A stretch of DNA of 64,000 bases, taken from Oryza sativa Japonica Group (taxonomy: Eukaryota; Streptophyta; Magnoliopsida; Poales; Poaceae). Made by a program: the position numbers and the translations under genes. Shown here piece by piece: positions 26,419 through 39,400 of this stretch. Where the stretch lies: the NCBI RefSeq assembly GCF_034140825.1, contig NC_089039.1:193501-257500 (forward strand). Reading direction: 5' to 3'. A model generated the notes under the pieces. The model made no database searches. It saw only the letters and a program-made list of their open reading frames with translations, and had not been told where the DNA came from. Numbering within the stretch: position 1 is the first letter of the stretch; every line of letters begins with the position of its first letter.

Positions 26419-27140
26419 TATATGTTCTACCACCATTTAGTTACAGTTTACAGTAGACTTAGGTTTTTTTAAATCACTGCTTGATTAAAACCAATAAAAC
26501 AACTTATAATACCTTAAAGATAGTGACTTACTATCTATAATTGACAATAATACGCATAACTATTATTTTCTTCTCAATGCTTTATAAGTTGTATGTAGTC
26601 TTTGTGTTTTTCTCATATTGAAAAATCAGAATGTCTAAAATCAACTTTGATCGTTGCGTCGATCGAATTCCACACACATCATTGTCGAGAACAGGCATCA
26701 AACCAAAACAAAAATTGATGTTAGAGAGTAACTGAGCCGCTATAGGCCATAGCCATCGAAGCCGATCTGTCGAAGACAGAAGTTATCCAGAACACCCATT
26801 AACATGAAACCTACAATACGACATCTCAAAAAATATCATAGCATCTAGAGTATCATCGTCACTATTCTAAATATCCTAAAAACCATAACTAAGTTTTCAG
26901 CTAGAGAGTCCACACTGAGACACGGGATGTCAGTGATATCACCTTTAGGAAGGTATATGGCATCCACAAACTATTGTTGGTGTTGATGCTCTTAGCGATG
27001 ATAGTCCCAGCCCCAGGTATGCAACGATACAAGCTTGACCTCCTCTTCCATGTCGAGTGGCAACACCAGCTTTCCTAACCACTACGGATACGATCAAGGA
27101 TGGCTTGCCAATGCACCAGGCCACAAGATAATGAGAGTAG

Positions 27141-27342
27141 GGGCTTGTTTGGCACAGCTCCAGCTCCAGCTCCACCCTCCTGGAGCTCAGTCAAACAATT
27201 TCAGCTCTACCAAAACTAGGAGTAGAGCTCTCTCACAAAACGTATTAGAGCTGTGGAGCTGGGTTTTGACAGCTCCACAATTCCACTCCAGACTTAACTC
27301 CTAGAGTTATATTTAGGAGTTGGAGCTGTACCAAACAGGCCC
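27141..27342. mobile_element. MITE with GGAGCT-rich termini
   Basis: About 202 bp from GGGCTTGTTTGGCACAGCTC to GAGCTGTACCAAACAGGCCC, terminal repeats of about 22 bp, flanked by TAG on both sides (27138-27140 and 27343-27345). The interior repeats AGCTCC motifs. Confidence 0.75.
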
Positions 27343-27570
27343 TAGTTGTTGGTTCGCTCCGCCTTTTATGCTACTGTGGAGAAGCTAACATGTCGAAAAC
27401 AATCTTACAGCAAATCTATTATATTAGTAGATTAGTTTTAATATAAATTATTCTTGGGCCATTTACATGTCACGCTGTAAATACATTCAGGTTATCTATA
27501 ATTTTTATATATTTAAGTTAAACGGTTGATATTATTATTTGTAAGAGTTTTGTAAAAAAAAATAGATGTA

Positions 27571-27693
27571 GGCTGTGTTTAGTTGGATCCAAAGTTTGGG
27601 TTTTGGTTGAAATTAGATATGATGTGACTGAAAAGTTATGTGTATGACATGTTGATGTGATAGAAAAGTAGTGAAGTTTAGATCCACACAGCC
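27571..27693. mobile_element. Short MITE-like repeat
   Basis: About 123 bp from GGCTGTGTTTAGTTGGATCC to TTTAGATCCACACAGCC, complementary over 15 or more positions with gaps, and GTA on both sides. Confidence 0.65.
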
Positions 27694-28173
27694 GTAGTAG
27701 TGCTCATTCAGAAATAAAGCTGTAGCCGAAGAAACAGCAGGTTGCATTTTCGGTTTCATTTGTCCATTTTATTTAAACTAAAGAGAGACAACACTGACAG
27801 GAAAAGGACACCAGTTTTCAAGAGTGGAGGTGCTACTACTACTAGTGGCTAATAAAATGCATTTCCCACTGGTAATAATCCATCACCAGTGAGAAAGAAG
27901 ACCTCTTTAATTGTATTCCCAAGACAACAAGACACGGAGGCGCAGGCAGAGCAAGAGGAAGGGAGGAGGAGGAGCACTCACCAAGAATCCAATAACCAAG
28001 CAAAGATGCTGCCGCTGCCGTTCCTGCCACCGTCTTAGCTGGCCCCCCTACACTGGCCAGGGCCAGGATCATCACTGCACTTGTGCACAGTCTCTGTGAG
28101 GAGAGGAGGGAGTAGAGAAACCTCCCCAAAACCCATCCTTTGTTTTTGCACTTGCAACGGCAAACCTACCTCC

Positions 28174-31100
28174 ATGGCGATGGCAATGGCAATGCCGTCG
28201 TCTTCCCCACCCCTCTTCTTCTCCTTGCTCAATCTCATGCTGCTGCTTCTTCTTCTTGCACCCTACTGCAGCGCCGTCTCCGTCCCCAACAACAACACCC
28301 ACCACCGCTCCTCCTCCCCAACCCAAACCACCTTGCAGCAGCTCCACTCTCCCGACTCTCCTCCTCCTCCACCTCTCCCCACCCCCACTGTCACCACGCC
28401 CACCCCTCCACCTCCGCCCCCTGCGCCCCGGCCTCCTCGCCGCCACCATCGCATCCCGCCACCGCCACCGCCTCTCCTCCCCACTCCTCCACCGCCACCC
28501 GCTTCGATATCGCCAACGCCCGCACCGCCACTTCCCCCGCCGCCGGCGCCAGCACCACCTCCCACACCCACACCCAAGTTCCCCTCCTCCTCCGCCAACC
28601 CCTCTCCCCCCGACGCCTACCCCTTCACCAACTACCCTTTCTTCCCCAACTTCGCCGCCCCGCCACCCCCTACCCAGCAGCAGCAGCAGCAGCCATCCGG
28701 CGACGGCGGCCTACCCACTTTCCCGGCCAACATCTCCACTCTCGTCCACCCCACCCAGCGCCCACCCCGCCGCTTCCCTGTCCTCCAGGCCCTCCTCCTC
28801 TCCTTCCTTTCCCTCTGCCTCCTCCTCCTCTCCGCCCTCCTCTCCCTCCACCTCTTCCGCCGCCTACGCCACCGCCACCATTCCCACTCCCACCCAAACG
28901 CTCGCTCGCCCTCATCCCGTTCCGGAGCCACCAACCACCACCACGATGACGACGGAGACGGCGATGAGGAGGGACGCCGCCTCAAGCCGCCGCCAATGCC
29001 CACCTCCTCCTCCAACCCCAGCACCGAGTTCCTCTACCTCGGCACCCTCGCCGCCCCGCCGCAACAGCCGCCCCCGACCACCTCCCATCTCCGTCCGGGA
29101 TCGCCAGAGCTCCGCCCTCTCCCGCCGCTCCCACGCGTCGGCCCACCTTCCGGCGAGTTCGCATCCCGGAGCTCCGCCTCCGACCCCAGCACCGCGCCAC
29201 CCGCCGCCGCCGAGGCCTCCTCCTCCTCGCTATCCCCTTCCTCGCCGTCGGCCTCCTCCCCCACGCTCGGCTCCAGCCCTGTCCATCTCCGCCCGCCCTC
29301 CATCCCGCAGCCGCGTGGCCGAGCCCCCAATCCATCGCCCCCCAAGCGGAGGCCGCAGCCTCCGGAGCCAATGGCAGCGCACGCCTGGAACCCCTTCGTC
29401 CCCATGCCGCCTCAAGCACCTCCTTCGGAAGAGGAGGAGGAACACTCGCCGTCCGAGAAGAGCATGCGCAAGTCGCGGCCTTTGCACTCGGATAAGCTAA
29501 AGCCCGGGTCTTTGCAGTAAGATGCACCCCCAATGCAACCACTCAATTTTGATCTCAACTTGCTAACTTTTTTTTTAAAAGAATTATTTCGATTTGATGG
29601 CTTCCTGTTGCTTTTCCTGTTAATTTGCAGCATGAAGGATGAGATGATCCACCTATATCTGAACAACTCCATGGCGGCGGCGATGCCGAGGGAGGTGTGC
29701 TTACTGGGCGCTCCGAGGTGCCATGGCATTGGAATGCTGGTGGGAGCATTGGGTATTTCCAAGGAGCAAGTGCGCGAAGCCATCTTGGAAGGTATGTGTG
29801 GCTGCTTCTTCCTAGCAATTGGATTTGGCGCGCAATGTTGTGCTCTTGAATTATGCTGTCTAAAGTTGTCATCTTTCTGAATGAAACTAGTGTTCACCTA
29901 TTGTGGGGGCCTTTGGAATGGGTGGCTGTTACCATTGGCCATATTTGCGATGCATTATTATGCCCACCATCAACGATGAATAGATGATGCATGGTGCCTC
30001 TGTCCTTTCAACTTTGGTTGCCTTTTCACCAGTTATATTGCACAATTTGGTTCAGTGATTGTTTCTTGCCCTGTGATTGTCCCACATGGCCTGATTAGCT
30101 GACTGAAATAGTTTATTTCACAACCCGCCCTTTTGACATAGGTGCACATGAAATTTCCTTGTTCCCTTGTGATCGTCTGATCTCTTCTTTGTAGTTGCCT
30201 CCTCTTTGTGTAAAGGGGGAAAAACACTTGTTTTCAGTATTTTGCATCCTCTGGTATCAATATAGTACTGGCCACATTTTTCCAATATTGCCATATTGGT
30301 ATAGACTTTTTTTGGTGACTATGTGTTTCCCTGTGGTGGGCTTCTGTATTTTGATTCAGCAACGTAGATCTGCATTCAAGTTGTTACAAACATCATAGCT
30401 AATCAGTTATTGAGCCTGATAACATTATTTGTTCACTTTTCATGCTATGCCTTAATACAATATGGGTACGGTTTGCACTGTTAATTCCTGCCGTTTGGGA
30501 GTTGACATGGTTTAATTTGTGTTTGCTGGATATAGGTAATGCACATGGTTTGGGAGTTGAAGCCTTGCGAATGCTCATGCAAATGGTCCTCACCAATGAG
30601 GAAGAGCTTAAACTGAAATATTTCAAAGATGATCTATCCACCAAACTTTGCCCTGTGGAAGCTTTTCTAAAGGCAGTGCTGGATATTCCATTTGCGTTCA
30701 AGAGAATGGATGCTATGCTCTATGTTGCCAACTTCTATTTGGAGGTCAATCAGCTCAGAATGTCATATGCTACTCTTGAGGTATAGTTGAGCCCTTGGTT
30801 GAATATTTTGTACAAATTGTTTTGCACCCTTTGTTGAAAGAAGCAAAACAAAACTTTCATATGCAATTGGGTATTATGCATATCAATATTTACACAAATG
30901 ATTTGAATCTGTGAACGGAATAGACCCTCACTTACTGTTTCCTTGTTTATAGTATTACTCATCTCTGAGGGTTTCTTATCGTTTTTCATACAGGCAGCTT
31001 GCCAGGAGCTGAAAAACAGCAGGTTGTTCCACAAGGTCCTTGAGGCTGTTTTGAACTTTGGCAACTTGATGAGTATCGATACAGGATCTCCGAATTCACA

Positions 31101-31737
31101 TGCCATGGAACCCAACACTCTGCTGAAGATCGTTGATGTGAAAGGAGCTGATGGCAAGGCTGCTCTCCTGCAATTTGTTGTCCATGAAATTGTGAAACCT
31201 GAAGGCCACAGTCCGGTGTGCAAAACGAATGCAAATACTACTCAGCAGTATGATGTGGAATACAGAAAACATGGTCTTCAGGTTGTGTCAAAACTTGCGG
31301 CTGAGCTGAGCAATACCAAGAAAGCTTCATCCATCGATATGATGAAGCTCAGCAGAGATGTTTCAGAGCTCGGCGTAGGGCTTGGAAAGATCCACGACGT
31401 GTTGAGGCTAAACAGCATGGTGACCTCAGCGGACAGCGCGAGGCGGTTCCACAACACAATGAGCATGTTCCTGAGGCAGGCAGAGGAGGAGATCCTGAAG
31501 CTCCAGGCGCAAGAGAGCATCTGCCTGTCTTGTGTGAAGGAGGTGACTGAGTACTTCCATGGTGAATTGAGCAGCGGCGACGAAGGGCACATGGCGAGAG
31601 TTTTTGGCAGTGTGAGGGAGTTCCTTGCCATGCTGGACCGAATCTGTAAAGAAGCTGGAGAGGAGATGAAGAGCAGCGGCTGGATGATGGGTAGAGACTG
31701 GAATATGGCTGCCCCAATGGGAATGACAACGCCTTGA
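28174..31737 (+). CDS. FH14: Class I formin-like protein (FH1-FH2 actin nucleator)
   Basis: Four exons join in frame (28174-29516, 29631-29791, 30536-30780, 30994-31737), giving about 830 aa. The chosen ATG opens [19 protein letters not shown] followed by a Leu-rich signal peptide; an in-frame ATG at 28081 would bury it. Order of parts: signal peptide (1 to about 32); Pro-rich wall-facing region (about 45-195); one membrane span (about 202-225, [20 protein letters not shown]); basic stop-transfer; a second Pro/Ser-rich FH1-like region (to about 420); FH2 domain (about 430-815). FH2 landmarks visible are [58 protein letters not shown] and [11 protein letters not shown]. Plant class I formins nucleate and tether actin at the plasma membrane. 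Oddity: the first FH2 motif reads [10 protein letters not shown] where most formins have PLHWDKV, and the stretch after it is short. The symbol is from memory of the rice family. Confidence 0.9.
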
Positions 31738-32310
31738 GCTGCAGCAATGCTGGCATATTTGTTATGTTACGGTCATCTCATCTCTTTGTTACTAATAATT
31801 TTGTAGCATATATGAATGGAGATTATGTTTCCTAGCGTACAATCAATGGCACCTATAACTATATGTATGTAATGTACTCCATCTTCTTGTATAAAGTACT
31901 ACTAGTAGCAAGCATACCGGTATGGTATGGATCTTTTCTATTTTATCATTCCTTGGGTATGTCTATTTTGATGATAATGCTTAGCGGTGGTTTATTGGTT
32001 CTTGTTCTTCATCTCTAGCGGGATGAATAAGCTCAAAATTAGACATGGTTTAATTGGTGAAGTTTTCTATAGGTAGGTAACTATATTGATGATAGGAAAT
32101 GTAAATGGACTATCCTGGTAAAAAAATATTTAATGTTTGGAACAGAATCTGATTAAACTTTTACAGTTTTTCTGATAATAAATACCCGTGCCAAGTATAC
32201 CTTTAAACTGAATATTTAGAGATTTTTTATGGTTGAAATTTGAAAATCTTATCACGAATATCGAATATTTTAGACCAAAGTGTACTAAAATAATCAAATA
32301 TTACTCATAT
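31738..32310. other. 3' flank of the formin gene
   Basis: Contains the formin 3'UTR and AT-rich spacer up to the first promoter-like repeat copy. No gene is seen. Confidence 0.6.
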
Positions 32311-33416
32311 AGTATTAGATTTGTTTATTAAGAGACGAAGGGAATATGCTAAATGGAGAAGTTTAGAGTGTAAATGGTGGAGATTTGAATGGATTTCGGG
32401 TTAAGGAGTTGTAGTGGCGTCTATCACCAACAGCAAAGACTTGCTGGTGAACTCTTCCTTTGATGGGAGTTAACACTGTTACAGAGAGAGAAGAGAAGGT
32501 CTTCTTCTTCCTTTGATTTGTGTCGATCACTCTTGCCCAGCTATGTATGCCTAGCGCCGCCGCCACGTCGATTTGCCTCATCCAATTAATTGCAAAAATC
32601 GATTCTCCACTACTTTCTTTTGAATTTTCTTTTCAGTTCAGAATTTTCTTTTCAGTTCGTCATTTTTTATCCTGAGTTTTATGGATTGCTTCGATTTTGA
32701 TAAAAAATCGAAAAAGAGGATCACTTCGATTTTGATAAAAAAAATCAAAAAAGAGGATCGAGTGGATCAAAATATCTCAACAATTTTGGAGATTGAGAAA
32801 GATTCGACCGCATTTGATGGAGAGGATCGACTTCGTCATGGTACGGACATGAGACTGTTCGAGCAGGGCCTACAACAATACTTGTGGGTTGAGCTGAAAA
32901 GAGGTAGGCCAGACACGAGACTGTTTGAGCTGAGCCTACAGCTTCACTTGTGGGCTGAGCCGAAGAGAGATATGCCGAGCAGTGAAGGTAGCAGCTGAAA
33001 AGGAAGGAAGGAATGAACGTTCGGTCCAAAAACAAGGAAGCATTCGGTCCAAAATCAAGGGAGCTTAATGTACATGATAAAAAATGTTTTTACCCGTTGC
33101 AACGCACAGGTATTTTTTTTATTACTACGGATAATAGATTTATTTATTTTGAGACGGAGATAGTATGCTAAATGGAGAAGTTTAGAGTGAAAATTGTGAA
33201 GATTTGAATGAATTTCGGGATAAAGAGTTGTATATCTCTCGCCAACAACAAAGTCACCAACTAACTAAGTTGTTAGACTTGTTGGTCTAATCTAATCGGA
33301 GTTAACACTGTTACAAGAGAGAAGAGACTAGTAGTTGTTTGGTCGTCTTCTTCCTTCGACTCGAAGAGATCGATCACTCTAGTCTTCCCCAGCTATCTAT
33401 GGCGTCCCCCTGCTCC
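32311..33416. repeat. Duplicated promoter/leader segments upstream of the VPS3-like gene
   Basis: Copy 1 is about 32311-32575 and copy 2 about 33127-33416. Shared blocks in the same order include ATGCTAAATGGAGAAGTTTA, GATTTGAATG.ATTTCGGG, GGAGTTAACACTGTTAC, AGAGAGAAGAGA, CTTCTTCCTT, GATCACTCT and CCCAGCTAT. Copy 2 runs straight into the VPS3-like start codon, so copy 1 is an older duplicate of its promoter and leader, now separated by about 550 bp of unrelated AT-rich sequence (32576-33126). Both left ends resemble the tail of a Stowaway element (GAGACGGAG.GAGTAT). Confidence 0.82.
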
Positions 33417-33432
33417 CAACCCTAGCTCACCC

Positions 33433-36400
33433 ATGGGATCCAACACTCCACCCTCCCGCGCCGCCCTCGAGCCCTTCGCCACCCTCGACCCCGCCGCCCT
33501 CGCCGGCCTCCCAGCCTCCTCCCCGCTCACCGTCCGCTCCGCCGCCATCTCCTCCCCATACCTCTACCTCGGCACCGGCGGCGGCAAGCTCCTCCTCTTC
33601 ACCCTCGATTCCCCCTCCCCCGACTTCCTCCGCCTCCTCCCCATCGGCCCCACCCGCCCCGTCTCCGCCATCCTCCCCCTCCCCGCCGTCGCCCGCCTCC
33701 TCCTCCTCGCCGACGGCCTCCTCCTCCTCGCGGACCCCCTCCTCTCCCGCCCCGTCCGCCGCCTCGGCTCCGTCCGCAACGTTGCCGCCGTCGCCGCCCG
33801 CGCCTCCGAATCCGACGATGATCGCCCCTCCTGCTCCCTCGCGGTCTCCGTCGGGAAGAAGCTGCTCCTCGTTGACCTCACCCTACACGACGCCGACGAG
33901 TTGGAGGTGCGGACGCGTGACATCGCCCTCGTCGATGGCGTCAAGGCGCTCGCTTGGGTCGGGGACTCCGTCTTCGTCGGCACTGCCTCGGGCTACTCGC
34001 TCTTCTCCACCACGAACGCCCAAGGTGGCGATATATTCACGCTCCCTGAGTCCTCCAGGCCACCCAGGGTGAAGCCCCTGTCCGGGGGCGACGAGGTCAT
34101 GCTGCTCGTCGACAATGTCGGGGTCGTCGTGGACCGATCGGGGCATCCCGTTGGAAGCAGCTTCGTCTTTAACACCACGCCGGATTGTATAGCGGAGGTG
34201 TACCCCTATGTTGTTGTTGCCGGGGACTCCAAGGTAGATGTCTACAGAAGAAAGAACGGCGCACATTTGCAGGCTATTCCTTTTGCAAGGCCTGGTACAG
34301 GTGGACTAATTGTAGCGAGCGAGGATGCCGGAATTGGCAGCGACGTAGTTGTGATTGCTACGGCTTATAAGGTAACGTAGGTATGTCAACTCATCCATCG
34401 GTGCAACTTGACTCAAAATTTCCAATCTGCTCTACCGGATTGCTTAGCTACTGAGCTGCGTTCTGTGTTTGTTAGTAATACTCAATAATTACAATTTCCA
34501 ATGACAAGACAATGATTTTGTATGCTCAAGTGAAACCCTGACAATGGATTCTCTCATAAATGTGCAGCGCCATTTTATCATGTCGATTTTGTATCACACA
34601 CTGTACTTATGGACACATTTATTGGCTTGGCCAGGTATTTTGCTACCGTAAAGTATCAGCGGTGGAACAGATCAAGGCACTACTACGAAGAAAGAGTTAT
34701 GCAGAAGCTATTTCTTTGTTACAAGAGTTCGAGGCCGATGGGGAAATCTCAAATGACATGATTTCCTTTGTGCATGCACAACTTGGATTCTTGTTGTTTT
34801 TCGACTTGCGTTTCGAGGATGCTGTAAATCATTTCTTGCTCTCGGAAACTATGCAACCAGCAGAAATATTTCCATTCATCATGCGGGACCCTAATCGTTG
34901 GTCAGATCTGGTATGCCTCATTACCACATGTTAATTGTAATGCTGTATCTCCTCGTTGATTTCTATAAGGCATATTTTGATTTAAAAAGTCAAACGTTGT
35001 AGATTTTGACCAAAAACTAGACAAGTTACAAATACCAGTTCAAAATGTTTTCACACAATTTTGGTTCTATTTAGAATATATTTTATGACAAAAAAAATCC
35101 ATGCTCAAGGTTTAACACTGTAGACTCTTTGAAATCAAAATACGCCTTGTAAAATCCACTGGCCACTGGGTATAAATAAGACAACTGTTTTAACACATTC
35201 CTTGTTTTATGTTTTATCCTGTAATGTGCTCGAGGAGCTGACTAACTGCACAACCTTTCTCATGATACTCTCTTAACCTTTTCTTCTGTATGTGAAAAGT
35301 TCATGTTGAATGCTGCAACTTCTTTTATCTCTTTAATGTGGTTTTCAATGGATAAGACTTTATTAATTTCTTGATATATGAACCCGTTCCTCTTGAGTAT
35401 CAACATGAGCTGGTTCCTTCAAATTTGAGCGTAAAGCTTATATTGGTAGGCACATCTGTTAAGTTTTGATCTGCTAGATTAATTTGTCAACATATTTTTG
35501 TAATTGTCAAATGGAATCTGTAGTTTTCATCACCTAACATACTGATTAAGTTCTCAAGACAAACTGCTCATCTTCCACTATGACTGGCTGCCTTTTGTAT
35601 TCAGCAGTTTTTTATCTGATTGTGAACTTTGTAAATTTTAGGTGCCAAGAAAGCGTTATTGGGGCTTGCATGCTCCCCCAAAGCCTCTTGAAGAAGTTAT
35701 TGATGATGGGCTAGTAACACTTCAACAGGCATTGTTTCTCAAAAAGGCAGGTGTGGACACAGTTGTGGATGATGATTTCCTTTCAAATCCACCAAGCAGA
35801 GCTGATCTGCTGGAAGTAGCAATCAGAAATATTATCAGGTTTGCTCATTCACGACATTTTTTATTCATTACGAATTGCAAATAAGCTGCTCCATCCAGCT
35901 GATGTCTGAATGCTATATGAAACTAGGTACCTGTGTGCATCCCGAGAGAAGGATTTATCTTCTTCAGAGATGGAAGGGGTTGATACTCTTCTGATGTATC
36001 TTTATAGAGCTCTCAATCTTGTTGATGACATGGAGAAGCTTGCATCATCTCAGAATAGCTGTGTTGTGGTATGTAAATCCTTTAAACATCTGCAACCTTG
36101 AAGCGTTTAAGACTGTTACACACCTACGATACTTAAATCGACATTAACTCTTCATTTGAGAACAGTACATAACTACATATAGTTCAGTGATATTCTTATG
36201 TGTTCAAATTAAAAAAAAGATACAATAAAAATACTATGGTGGTGCAGGAGGAACTAGAATCACTTTTGGATGACTCTGGACATCTGCGGACGCTTGCATT
36301 CTTATATGGCAGTAAAGGAATGTGCTCCAAATCCCTTGGTATCTGGCGTATCTTAGCAAGGAATTACAGCACTGGTTTGTGGAAGGATCATGCAATCCTA

Positions 36401-39400
36401 CCTGAAACTGACTCTCTTGAAACTTCTGTTGGTAAAATGTCTGGTGAGGAAATTGCTGCCGTTGAAGCCTCCAAGATACTTCAAGCATCATCTGATCAGG
36501 ACCTTGTTCTGGAGCATCTTGGATGGGTATTTACTTCACACTAAGGACTTCATGATCAATGATCTGTTCCACTTTGTGTACTTCTACTGACTATTTGCGT
36601 TTAGGTGGCAGACATTGATCAAGAGCTTGCAACTGCAATTTTAACATCTGAAATGAGGGAAAAACAGCTTTCTCCTGGTAATTGCTTTGTTTTAGATAAA
36701 CCACTATACCAGTGTGCCTTTTATGGCTTATCCATGGCAGATCAACACAATTTCCAGTTTTTTTTCTCCTTTTGACTTATGAATGTGTATATAACATAGT
36801 GTGGATGGTAGTAGGCATATGTAATCATGGATCGATGGGCTCTCTTTCTCCTATTTTAGAACTAACAATATTTTCACTATATCAGCCTATATTGCATCCA
36901 GAAAATTGTGTTTGCTACTTAGGGCTGCTAGGAAACTTTTTTGGGTGTAACTAACATGCGTTAACATTTATTCTGGATGATTGTTATTCTACAGAAAAGG
37001 TTGTTGCTGCCATTGATCCAGAGAAGGTTGGCATTCACCAAAGGTACATATAATGAATCGACAAAATCATTACAAGTTAGAACTCAAGATTCCATGATGA
37101 TCCTCCAATGATCCTTGTTAAAAAAATGTTAAATAGTAACAGAGTGAATTATGGGTATACGTTGTGCAAGTTTGTTCATTATACAATTGCATGATCATAA
37201 ACAATGAACTAATAGCAGTTTGTCAGGCTTCTTACTAATTACTTGGTATCTTGGGATCCATCACCACTGTAGAGTGACCTGAACATTGATACGATTGATT
37301 GATGATCTTGTCTTTCCATGCCAGATTATTCGAGTAAATGCTGACAATAATAGTTGTAACCAAGGGGGGCCTGTTTGGATCAATTCCATTCCTAGTGTTA
37401 CCAATTTTTTTGGGCAATGACAAGATTTGTCTATTGCCAAAAATTTTGGCAAGAATGAGTGGGTTCTAATTTGTATGGGCATAAGAGTGATGCCAAATAA
37501 TTTGGCAATGGCAGTTCTTTAGGTTGCAAACCAAATGGGTGACAAATTTCTTGGTGTTGCCAATTATTTGGCATGGTTGAATTGGGGTATAAATCAAACA
37601 GGACCTAAGCGTATTCTAAATATATACGAAGGAAACATAATGAGGCTCAATGAAATAACATATTATGACTTGAAGCTACTGTATCATATGCGTATTATAT
37701 TAGGTAGTTCTTAATCAAATATAGTTACCATTTGCATGTTTCTTTGAAAGCTCTATGTGTTCTATGCCTTTTGTACTCTTGCTGAATAAATTCCTCAGCT
37801 TTTATGAAATCTGAATATGCTAAGTTTTGCAGATATTTGCAATGGTTGATTGAGGAACAGGAATGTGATGAGCCTCACTATCACACGTCATATGCATTGT
37901 CCCTCTCCAGATCTGCCATGGACGCAGTCCGTTTGGGATCCAACAATGAAGAGAGAAACAATAAAGAATTTGATTCTGATATGCAGTTCATTTATCTATT
38001 GAGGGAAAGGTTGCAATTTTTTTTGCAATCGTCAGATTTGTATGACCCAGAAGAAGTGCTATATGTGATTTCAGAATCTGAGCTATGGCTGGAAAAGGTG
38101 ATTATACAATTTATTTCTTCCTTCTCGCGTTCCATGCCAGCTCATTTTGTGTCCTACCCATTGAAATTTATGCTTGCTTGATAGTCCTCATCGCTTATAT
38201 CTGACATATTTGACATAAAAATCTCTTTCCTTCTGGCAGGCTATTTTGTATAGGAAGATGGGCCAAGAGAACATTGTACTTCAGATATTAGCGCTGTAAG
38301 ATCCTGTGCTGCATTTATTTTTTATTGGTTTGTTGTTACTTGTAAATTTCAGCAGTAATGTTTTGTTTAACTGGACTTGTACACCCCTACAAGTTCTGTT
38401 CCCTAACTTTCTTGTTGGTTCTTCTTCATTTATGATGAAGGAAACTGGAGGATAGTGAAGCTGCTGAGCAGTACTGTGCAGAGATTGGTCGAGATGATGC
38501 CTATATTCAGTATGTTATTACCTCACTTCAGTATTTATTACATGGTGGCTTGTTAGTATTCTTGGTACATTCTCTATGTTTTGATTTGATTTTAGCTTTT
38601 CTATGTTGACTTATTAGTATTACTAGCATAATTTCATGCATCATGACCTTGGTCCTTAGTTCATATTCTCTACATCTTCCTGTGAACTCAGGCTGTTGGA
38701 TTTGTATCTGGACCCCAAAAATGGGAAAGGACCCATGTTTACAGCAGCCGTTCGACTTCTCCATAACCATGGGGAATCATTGGATCCAATACAAGTGTTG
38801 GAGGTACCACTTTCTTACAGAAGTATGATCAGAATCTATTTGATGATATTAATTTGTTATTTGTGATGTGCATGCTAGTTAACATGGGGGCTAGTGTTTC
38901 TAGCCCTTGGTAATTTATGATCATGGGGAGTGAGTCTAGAAAAGCAATTTGTGTTGTCCCAGAAAAAATGAGTGTGCACTTGTTCCTTCAGAACAGGATT
39001 CCGAACCATCAAATGGTCATTGCCTGAATGTTGTATTTAGTATTTATTACCTTTTTGGGTTCCTGATATTCCTTAATCATCCTGGTCTATAGAGGTCTGC
39101 TGTGATCCTTCTCTTTAGGAGTTGATATATAACAAAAGGTAAATGAGATGTCCTGTTTGTTAATCTCTGTGTATTGGTCTTTGAAAGAAATAAAGAATAC
39201 ATGGATAATAGAAAACTGGTGTAGGGGCATCCCACCGTGTTCTTTTATGTTTATATTATCGCTGCTATTGGTATGATCATCCTATTTTGTGCTACTTTTA
39301 TTAGAACAAGAATTCTGAAGCCTGAGCTATAATTATTTTTGCCAGAGATTATCTGCTGATATGCCTCTTCAGCTAGCATCAGATACAATTTTGCGAATGC

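Larger units (their letters stand above)
23900..28080. other. Gene-poor, MITE-rich region
   Basis: No confident gene across about 4 kb. From 23930 to 24210 the minus strand is GC-rich with small open frames, possibly the promoter side of the COA3-like gene or a remnant. From 24945 to 25895 four MITEs follow one another. Further small terminal-repeat elements lie at 25995, 26280, 27141 and 27571. Between them the DNA is AT-rich and featureless. A possible short minus-strand exon near 27982-28138 is discussed as a finding only. Confidence 0.6.

Noticed and set aside
28256-29500. Long overlapping plus and minus frames within the formin first exon
   Set aside because: They are Pro/His/Arg or Gly/Arg low-complexity readings of the Pro-rich FH1 region; only the frame starting at 28174 links to FH2 through good splice sites.
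33060-33110. Helitron-like or other transposon terminus (CCCGTTGCAACGCAC)
   Set aside because: The motif is common at rice transposon ends, but no partner end, TSD or hairpin could be paired with it here.
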